From: Gammaproteobacteria bacterium
Lineage (GTDB): Bacteria > Pseudomonadota > Gammaproteobacteria > Eutrophobiales > Eutrophobiaceae
NCBI GenBank assembly: GCA_009843675.1
Contig: VYCZ01000294.1
Location: forward strand, 1-12,398
Length of the DNA: 12,398 nucleotides
Direction: 5' to 3'
Shown: in pieces, positions 6,876 to 12,398 of the stretch
Layout of the letters: every line of letters begins with the position of its first letter
How positions within the stretch are numbered: the stretch's first letter is position 1
Made by a program: the position numbers and the translations under genes
The notes under the pieces: model-generated
Databases searched by the model: none
Told to the model about the DNA's origin: nothing
Seen by the model: only the letters and a program-made list of their open reading frames with translations

Positions 6876-6902
6876 ATGTCGCATAGAGTATAAAAAATGT
6901 CG
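6876..6902 (+). promoter_or_regulatory. Composite direct-repeat motif, copy B (candidate activator site)
   Basis: ATGTCGCAT, twelve bases, ATGTCG: the same 15 fixed positions and the same 21-base phase as copy A at 5568-5594. It ends 69 bases before the receptor ATG, against 66 for copy A and the corrinoid gene, and points the same way relative to its gene. It lies upstream of the predicted promoter, the usual place for an activator. Confidence 0.6.
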
Positions 6903-6911
6903 GTTCAGGGA

Positions 6912-6939
6912 TTGTGGTAGAATAGCTCTTTACTATAAT
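6912..6939 (+). promoter_or_regulatory. Predicted promoter of the TonB-dependent receptor gene
   Basis: A perfect TATAAT (6934-6939) has TTGTGG (6912-6917) sixteen bases upstream, matching TTGACA at only three positions. The surrounding sequence is AT-rich, unlike the coding regions. A second possible -10, TAGAAT (6918-6923), lies closer to the composite motif. The weak -35 fits control by an activator. Confidence 0.45.
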
Positions 6940-6971
6940 AAAAATAATGCACCAAACAATGGGTATAGAGT

Positions 6972-9878
6972 ATGTCCAATAATGCCGAATTCAAACGCAA
7001 TAAGCTGAACTGCGCAATCCTGTCAGCCCTCACCGCAACGGCAGTCAGTTCTCCCGCCAACGCACAGATCGAAGAAATCATCGTAACCGCGACCAAGCGC
7101 GCCGAATCCACCCAGGACATCCCGGTATCGGTCTCCGCCCTGCAGGGCGAGGACCTCCAGGAACTGCGCATCAGCACCTTCGATGATTACGTCAGGTACC
7201 TGCCCAACGTGGTGACCATGGGCACCGGCCCCGGGCAGAGCGAACTCTACATCCGCGGCGCCGCCACCGAGCAATCGAAAAATACCATCTCGGCGATCCA
7301 GGGATCGGCGCCGGCGGTGGCATTGTACGTGGATGAGATGCCGGTCGCGTTCGGAGGGCGCAACCTGGACGTTTATGCGACGGACCTCAACCGTATCGAA
7401 GTATTGCCGGGACCCCAGGGTACCCTGTTCGGCGCCAGTTCCCAGTCCGGCACGGTGCGCCTGATCACCAATAAACCCGTGCAGGGCGAATTCCAGGCCG
7501 GCGCCAGTGTTGACGTGTCCACCACCCGTGGCGGCGCCGTCAGTAACTCCCAGGAAGCCTATCTCAACGTGTCCCTGAGAGACGATCTGGCCGTGCGCAT
7601 CGCTGCCTACCACGACGAGCAGGCCGGCTGGATCGACAACATCAGCAACCTTGACGGCAGTGGCAATGTAATCCCCGGCGGTTTCGAAACCAACGATGGC
7701 GGCCTTGTCACCGTGCTTAATCGAAACACCGCCAATGTTTCGGCGGGATTCATCCATCCTGACAGCCCCGTCGAAGCCGCGGAAAACAGCGCGCTGGTCG
7801 AAGACGACTTCAACGATGCCACCTACATCGGCGGGCGCTTCAGTCTGGCCTATGAACCGACAGACAACTTTGGCCTGCTGGTGCAGCATACCCAGCAATC
7901 CCTGGAGGCGGATGGTGTGTTCGCCTATGACCCCAACCTGGACGGCGAGAGCAGCACAACCCGCTTCACCCGCGACACCAGCGAGGACGATTTCGGCCTG
8001 ACCACCCTGACCCTTAACGGACGCATCGGCATGCTGGATATGATCTACACCGTCGGTTACCTGGACCGGGAGATGGAGGCTCTTGTAGACTACACGGACT
8101 ATACCGCAGGCGGCGGCTACCAGGTGTACTACCTGTGTGCCCCGGTCAGGGATTGGGGCGGTAACGGATTTGTGGGCTATGGCGGCACGGTGGGCGTGAG
8201 CGAATGCCACGACCCGGAGGCACAGTACATCGACAATAACGACAGCAAACGCGTCACCCAGGAATTCCGCGTCTCCATGCCGGACGACCACCGCATCCGG
8301 GTGACTGCAGGCGCGTTCTTTGATGAACAGACAACCAATGGAACAGCTTCTTTCGAGGACGCGGCTACCCAGGACGACGGTGACGGACACTGGTTGCCCC
8401 TGGCAATGATAGGCGACCAGGTGCCGGGTACGAACGCAGACCCCAACGTGCCGTTCAATCCCAGGGTCAGTTTCGTCAACGACTACACCCGCAAGACCGA
8501 ACAGATGGCCCTGTTCGGGCAGCTTGATTTCGATCTCACGCCGACCGTTACCGCCAGTTTCGGCGCGCGTTGGTACGATATCGACTTCGATTTCAAGGGA
8601 AACAGCAGCTTCTCTTTCGGCTGCAAGGACTTTGACGGGATTGTCGGCAATGAAGCCGGCCCTTGTGACTCCAGTTTCGGGCGCGGCGGATTCGATGCCA
8701 CCAGTCCCACCTCGGGCAACAATGTGACTGCCCGGCTGGCGGCCCTGGGTACGGGTACTCTGGAGGCTCTCTCGACTGTCAATGCCGATGCCTGCCGGCC
8801 TGACGCCCCCAGGTGTCGCGGCGGTACCGGGGACATGTTCAGCTCCAGTGCAGAGGAGGTACTGGCAGACATCCAGAACGGTTCCCTCAACGTGAGCAAC
8901 CTGGACAGCGACGGTGTCCTGAATGAATCAGACGTCATCTTCCGGGCTTCACTGGACTGGAAGGTGACCGACGACATCCTGTTGTTCACCACCTTCGGCC
9001 AGGGCTTCCGCCCACCCGTTACAAACAGGAACGCCGGTAAACGTTCTAACAGGCAAACCGGTCCGTATGAGGGTTACCGTGTGCCGGCAATCGCCTTGAC
9101 CGACAAGATGGACAACTACGAGTGGGGCATCAAGGCGGATTTCTTGGACAGGACGCTACGGGCCAACGCGACCGGTTACTATTCCGAGATAGACGACCTG
9201 CAGGTATCCCGGTTTGACCCCGCCAACGTGGCCTTCCTGGTGTTCATTGAGAACGTGGGCGATGCGGAGATCCTGGGCGCTGACGGTGATTTCACCTGGG
9301 CGCCGACGGACAACCTGACCATTGCTGGCGCCTTCAGTTTCGTCGACAGCGAGATTACCAGTCTGAATCCACAGCTTGACGGCATTGCCGTGCCGGTGGG
9401 CAGTGAACTGCCGTTCACTCCGGACTTCTCCGGCAACCTGCGGGCGCGCTATGAATTCGACGTGCCTGTCATGGGCGGGGCGAATGCCTATATCTCAGGC
9501 GGCCTCAGCTACACCGGCGAGAGCAAGTCGGGCATCGCGGGCAGCGCTTTCGCCGTTGAAGACACGCTCAAGCGCACTCACGGCGGCCGCGGTTCAGGAC
9601 TCAAGATTGCCAATGAGGGCGGCGACTTTGCTGCCGGCAACTGCGGCGCCTACGATGCTCCCATCGCCTGCCCGAACGGCAGGTACGTGCAGGATGACTA
9701 CGTCCTGCTGGATATGGCAGTCGGTTTCAGGAGCGATACCTGGGGTGCGGAACTGTTCGTGAATAATGTCACCGATGAACGGGCCGAACTGCACATCGAT
9801 ACCTTGCAGTATGTGCCCAAGGTGGTAACCAACCGGCCGCGCACTTTCGGCGTCCGGTTCTCCTACGACTATAACTGA
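6972..9878 (+). CDS. TonB-dependent outer-membrane receptor
   Basis: A 968-residue receptor that would import a substrate across the outer membrane with energy from TonB-ExbBD. A signal peptide covers about residues 1-31 (KRNK, a hydrophobic core, then PANA before Q32). The TonB box EEIIVTA is at 34-40, directly followed by a plug domain (TQDIPVSVSALQ ... LPNVV ... YIRGAA ... VALYVDEMP ... IEVLPGPQGTLFGASSQSGTVRLIT). The rest is a 22-strand-type beta-barrel rich in alternating residues and ending in FGVRFSYDYN. Eight of the nine cysteines form close pairs (389/412, 551/565, 608/615, 891/900), probably disulfides in surface loops. It is much longer than BtuB, and the start of the mature protein resembles receptors from sphingomonads and marine gammaproteobacteria with unknown ligands. 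The ATG at 6972 lacks a clear ribosome site. The substrate is unknown; the promoter motif shared with the corrinoid operon suggests a methylated amine or a corrinoid. Confidence 0.95.
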   Translation: MSNNAEFKRNKLNCAILSALTATAVSSPANAQIEEIIVTATKRAESTQDIPVSVSALQGEDLQELRISTFDDYVRYLPNVVTMGTGPGQSELYIRGAATEQSKNTISAIQGSAPAVALYVDEMPVAFGGRNLDVYATDLNRIEVLPGPQGTLFGASSQSGTVRLITNKPVQGEFQAGASVDVSTTRGGAVSNSQEAYLNVSLRDDLAVRIAAYHDEQAGWIDNISNLDGSGNVIPGGFETNDGGLVTVLNRNTANVSAGFIHPDSPVEAAENSALVEDDFNDATYIGGRFSLAYEPTDNFGLLVQHTQQSLEADGVFAYDPNLDGESSTTRFTRDTSEDDFGLTTLTLNGRIGMLDMIYTVGYLDREMEALVDYTDYTAGGGYQVYYLCAPVRDWGGNGFVGYGGTVGVSECHDPEAQYIDNNDSKRVTQEFRVSMPDDHRIRVTAGAFFDEQTTNGTASFEDAATQDDGDGHWLPLAMIGDQVPGTNADPNVPFNPRVSFVNDYTRKTEQMALFGQLDFDLTPTVTASFGARWYDIDFDFKGNSSFSFGCKDFDGIVGNEAGPCDSSFGRGGFDATSPTSGNNVTARLAALGTGTLEALSTVNADACRPDAPRCRGGTGDMFSSSAEEVLADIQNGSLNVSNLDSDGVLNESDVIFRASLDWKVTDDILLFTTFGQGFRPPVTNRNAGKRSNRQTGPYEGYRVPAIALTDKMDNYEWGIKADFLDRTLRANATGYYSEIDDLQVSRFDPANVAFLVFIENVGDAEILGADGDFTWAPTDNLTIAGAFSFVDSEITSLNPQLDGIAVPVGSELPFTPDFSGNLRARYEFDVPVMGGANAYISGGLSYTGESKSGIAGSAFAVEDTLKRTHGGRGSGLKIANEGGDFAAGNCGAYDAPIACPNGRYVQDDYVLLDMAVGFRSDTWGAELFVNNVTDERAELHIDTLQYVPKVVTNRPRTFGVRFSYDYN

Positions 9879-9907
9879 TGTGACAGGGGACACCCCCCGG
9901 CTCAAAC

Positions 9908-9953
9908 GGGGAATTCCCTGAGTAATGTTGAACGGGGACGGATATCCGTCCCC
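9908..9953. repeat. Palindromes downstream of the receptor gene
   Basis: GGGAATTCCC (9909-9918) is a perfect ten-base palindrome. At 9934-9953 a perfect twenty-base palindrome is formed by GGGGACGGAT and its reverse complement with no spacer. Both lie in the 147 bases between the receptor and the sulfotransferase gene and belong to the same repeat cluster as the hairpin to the right. Confidence 0.7.
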
Positions 9954-9961
9954 GGATGCTG

Positions 9962-10009
9962 CAAATCCGTCCCCGGACGCACCTCCCCCCTGTAACGGGG
10001 ACGGATTTG
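9962..10009. repeat. Inverted repeat of CAAATCCGTCCCCG, possible terminator or REP-like element
   Basis: CAAATCCGTCCCCG (9962-9975) is a perfect inverted copy of CGGGGACGGATTTG (9996-10009), giving a 14-base stem with a 20-base loop. The core GGGGACGGAT occurs four times in 73 bases: 9934 and 9997 forward, 9944 and 9965 reverse. Such clusters resemble REP sequences mobilised by RAYT transposases in proteobacteria, but no transposase is in the window. The hairpin may stop transcription from the receptor gene; there is no proper T-run after it. Confidence 0.65.
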
Positions 10010-10025
10010 GTTTCTGTGGTACTGT

Positions 10026-12029
10026 ATGGCTGTGAATTCCAATCAAACAGACGCGCCTGAAAATCTTACCCTTGCAAAACAACTGATTCAAACTGGCAGG
10101 TTCGACGAGGCGCTCTCAACGGCGGAAAGTTTCCTGGCATCCGGACCGGATGAGGAAGACCGCATAGAGGCGTTGTACCTGCTGGCGGTCGCTCAGCGTT
10201 ACGCCAACCGGCGCAGCGAGGCATTGGCGACACTGGACACCCTGCTCGCCGGCAATCCCGAACATGCCCGCGCGCACCAGGAACGCGGCCATATCTTCCT
10301 GTCCCTCAACCGCAGCGAAGACGCCGCCCCGGCTTATGCCAGGGCGGTTGAACTGAATCCCGCGCTGAAGGCCAGCCTGAATGCGCTCGTCAATCTGGAG
10401 GAACGCCTTGGCAGGGCGGAACAGGCCCAACTGGCCCGGGAACGGCTGGATTTCCTCAACCGGTTGCCGCCGGAACTGGTCAACGTCCTTGACCTGGTTC
10501 ACGAGAACAAACTCTACAAAGCGGAACTGTTGTGCCGGGATTACCTGAAAAAACACAGGCACCATATCGAGGCCATGCGCCTGCTGGCGGAAATCGGGGT
10601 CAGGATGGGTATTTACGACGATGCGGAGTTCCTGCTGGAAAGTTGCGTGGAGTTCGCTCCGGACCACCTGCAGGCCCGCATCGATTACGTCAACATCCTG
10701 ATCAGGAAGACCCGTTTTGAAAAAGCCCATGAACAGGCAAAGCTGCTGCTGGAACGGGAACCCGGTAATCCGGGCTTCCAAAGCACCCTGGCAACCACAC
10801 TCGTGGGCCTGGGCAGGTTCGAAGAGGGAATTGCCTTGTACCGGGAAGTATTGGAAGCCCACCCCTACCGCACCGAACTGCACGTACAGGCAGGTCATGC
10901 CCGGAAGACCGTGGGCCAACTGGACGAGGCTATCGAGTCCTACCGCGAAGCCTACCGGCGCAGGCCGGACTACGGCGACGCCTACTGGAGTCTGGCCAAC
11001 ACCAAGACCTATAAATTCACGGATGAGGAGATTGACGATATCAGGCATTACGCGGATGCACCCGGCGTGGCGCCCACCGACCGGGTCAACCTGTGTTTCG
11101 CCGGCGGCAAGGCGCTGGAAGACCGCAGGGAGTACGGCGAAGCATTCGCCTGTTACGAAAAGGGCAACGGCCTGAAGCTGCGCCAGACCGGATACAGGAT
11201 CGAAAAGATGGAGGCGCGCGTGGAGGCGCAGGTTGGGACCTGTACCGGCGAATTGTTTACACGCCGGCAGGGAGTCGGGTCTGATGACCGCGACCCGATC
11301 TTCATCGTCGGACTTCCCCGCTCCGGCTCCACCTTGCTGGAACAGATCCTGGCGTCCCACAGCATGGTGGACGGCACCATGGAACTGCACAACATACTCG
11401 CGCTGGCGCAGAAACTGCGCGGGCGTGAACCTGAAAAGTCGTCCCGGTATCCCGCCATCCTGCATGAACTGGAGCAAGACTACTTCCGGCGGTTTGGGGA
11501 ACAATACATCAAGGATACCGGGGTCTATCGGGGCGATGCGCCCCTGTTCATCGACAAGATGCCGAACAATTTCCTGCATATCGGTCTCATTCGCCTGATA
11601 TTGCCCAATGCCAGGGTGATCGACGCCCGGCGCGATCCCATGGCCTGCTGTTTCAGTTGCTACAAGCAGTTGTTCGGCGAGGGGCAGGAATTCACATACG
11701 GCCTGCAGGAATTGGGACGCTACTACCGCGCCTACGTACGGCTGATGGAACACTGGGACAGGGTGCTGCCCGGGTTCGTCCTGCGCGTAATGCACGAGGA
11801 CGTGGTCGACGACCTGGAAACCCAGGTGCGGCGCATCCTGGACTTCTGCGGCCTGCCCTTCGAGGAAGCCTGCCTCAACTTCCATGAAACCGAACGCAGC
11901 GTGCGCACGCCCAGTTCCGAGCAGGTCAGGCAACCCATCTACCGCAGCGGCCTGGAACAATGGCGCAACTTCGAACCCTGGCTGGACCCGCTGAAAGAGG
12001 CGCTGGGACCGGATCTGCTCGAACAATGA
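10026..12029 (+). CDS. TPR-sulfotransferase
   Basis: A 667-residue two-part protein. Residues about 10-340 are tetratricopeptide-type helical repeats (for example units near 47-80, 81-113, 178-212, 213-246, 247-280 and 281-314). Residues about 420-650 form a PAPS-dependent sulfotransferase domain. The 5'-phosphosulfate loop is G429-LPRSGST (429-436) after IFIV. R536 and S544 in RRDPMACCFS fit the 3'-phosphate site with the usual R-x7-S spacing. DKMPNNF is the block found in this branch, before the strand leading to the 3' site. The protein has no signal peptide, as expected where PAPS is the donor. The acceptor is unknown and could be a peptide, sugar, lipid or small molecule. No Shine-Dalgarno is visible before the ATG at 10026, which stands only 16 bases after the inverted repeat; a later start is possible. 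The stop overlaps the next start (ATGA). Confidence 0.92.
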   Translation: MAVNSNQTDAPENLTLAKQLIQTGRFDEALSTAESFLASGPDEEDRIEALYLLAVAQRYANRRSEALATLDTLLAGNPEHARAHQERGHIFLSLNRSEDAAPAYARAVELNPALKASLNALVNLEERLGRAEQAQLARERLDFLNRLPPELVNVLDLVHENKLYKAELLCRDYLKKHRHHIEAMRLLAEIGVRMGIYDDAEFLLESCVEFAPDHLQARIDYVNILIRKTRFEKAHEQAKLLLEREPGNPGFQSTLATTLVGLGRFEEGIALYREVLEAHPYRTELHVQAGHARKTVGQLDEAIESYREAYRRRPDYGDAYWSLANTKTYKFTDEEIDDIRHYADAPGVAPTDRVNLCFAGGKALEDRREYGEAFACYEKGNGLKLRQTGYRIEKMEARVEAQVGTCTGELFTRRQGVGSDDRDPIFIVGLPRSGSTLLEQILASHSMVDGTMELHNILALAQKLRGREPEKSSRYPAILHELEQDYFRRFGEQYIKDTGVYRGDAPLFIDKMPNNFLHIGLIRLILPNARVIDARRDPMACCFSCYKQLFGEGQEFTYGLQELGRYYRAYVRLMEHWDRVLPGFVLRVMHEDVVDDLETQVRRILDFCGLPFEEACLNFHETERSVRTPSSEQVRQPIYRSGLEQWRNFEPWLDPLKEALGPDLLEQ

Positions 12030-12398
12030 CCAAACCCGACCCGGCAACTATCAAGTCCCTGTTCGACCTGTACCGCGCGGGCGAATACCGGACGCTGCTG
12101 GAACGGGCGGAGTCCCTGCTCGAGACCTGGCCCGATGAACCGGCGCTGCACAGCCTGGCCGGTTCGGCCTGCCTGGAGATGCAAGACTATGACTCCGCTA
12201 TCCGCAGGTACCGGGCGGCGCTGGCCATCAGGCCGGACCTGGCCAAGGTACATAACAGCCTGGGCATTGCCTGCCTGCAGTCGGGGCAACTTGAAAATGC
12301 CGCCAACAGTTTCCACAACGCGGTCAAACACGATTCACAACTCGCCCAGGCCTGGTTCAACCTCGGCATCGTCTCTGAGCACCGGAACCGGCTGGCGG
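12026..12398 (+). CDS. TPR-repeat protein, 3' truncated by window end
   Basis: The ATG at 12026 overlaps the stop of the sulfotransferase gene (ATGA), and the frame stays open to the right edge, giving 124 complete codons. It starts MTKPDPATIKSLFDLYRAGEY and shows about three TPR units: LFDLYRAGEYRTLLERAESLL, then ALHSLAGSACLEMQDYDSAI ending in IRPDL, then VHNSLGIACLQSGQLENAA ending in KHDSQ, with a fourth beginning AWFNLGIV. The spacing of conserved small and aromatic residues is typical TPR. TPR stretches like this often lead into a sulfotransferase or glycosyltransferase domain, so this may be a second enzyme of the same kind; the part that would show it is not in the window. Coupled translation implies a role with the preceding protein. 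Confidence 0.85.
   Translation, partial: MTKPDPATIKSLFDLYRAGEYRTLLERAESLLETWPDEPALHSLAGSACLEMQDYDSAIRRYRAALAIRPDLAKVHNSLGIACLQSGQLENAANSFHNAVKHDSQLAQAWFNLGIVSEHRNRLA

Noticed and set aside
7023..8390. Leftward open frame of 455 codons opposite the receptor gene
   Set aside because: The plus strand carries signal peptide, TonB box and plug domain; the antisense product has no recognisable feature.
8901..8933. EF-hand calcium site in the receptor (DSDG segment, residues 645-654)
   Set aside because: Only part of the loop pattern is present and there are no flanking helices; kept only as a remark on an acidic loop.
6972..9878. BtuB (vitamin B12 receptor) assignment
   Set aside because: The protein is about 350 residues longer than BtuB and nothing in the plug marks it as BtuB; B12 remains only one possible ligand.
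10116..12047. Leftward open frame of 643 codons opposite the TPR-sulfotransferase
   Set aside because: It mirrors the codon structure of the real gene and shows no domain; the plus strand has TPR units and a full PAPS-binding loop.

Overview
This is a GC-rich proteobacterial window, most likely from a marine or environmental gammaproteobacterium. That guess rests on the type of TonB-dependent receptor, the TPR-sulfotransferases next to it, and short palindromic REP-like repeats between genes. There is no rRNA or other phylogenetic marker, so the taxonomy is inference. Coding density is very high: no gene-free stretch exceeds about 180 bases, and no tRNA, rRNA, CRISPR array, transposase or phage gene was seen.

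Left part (1-5501) is a methylated-amine demethylation block. Two tandem paralogous flavoprotein/GcvT-type dehydrogenases of the dimethylglycine/sarcosine dehydrogenase family run rightward and overlap by one base (TAATG). The first is cut by the window edge. Facing them, ending two bases away, is a leftward pair: a corrinoid (B12) protein of the MttC/MtgC type, then a methyltransferase of the trimethylamine methyltransferase (MttB) superfamily with no in-frame amber codon. It is therefore of the pyrrolysine-free class that includes glycine betaine methyltransferase MtgB. A palindromic repeat element sits between the two genes.

Middle part (5502-9878): divergent from the corrinoid gene is a 2-oxoglutarate/Fe(II) dioxygenase that matches gamma-butyrobetaine hydroxylase closely in length and ligand spacing. 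It is followed by a 968-residue TonB-dependent outer-membrane receptor. The two intergenic regions carry the same composite sequence, ATGTCGCAT-N12-ATGTCG. It lies in the same orientation and almost the same distance (66 and 69 bases) upstream of the corrinoid gene and of the receptor gene. This is the strongest unexplained signal in the window and suggests that receptor and demethylation genes are switched on together.

Right part (9879-12398): a cluster of inverted GGGGACGGAT repeats separates the receptor from a TPR-sulfotransferase. That gene overlaps a second TPR protein by ATGA, and the second one runs off the window.

Working model: a quaternary ammonium compound (gamma-butyrobetaine, carnitine, glycine betaine or a relative) is hydroxylated or demethylated. 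The B12-dependent system would remove a methyl from the quaternary nitrogen, and the flavoproteins would remove further methyls oxidatively, delivering one-carbon units to tetrahydrofolate. The receptor may import the substrate or the corrinoid. Exact substrates cannot be read from sequence alone. The methyl acceptor enzyme, corrinoid reactivase and transcriptional regulator are not in this window.
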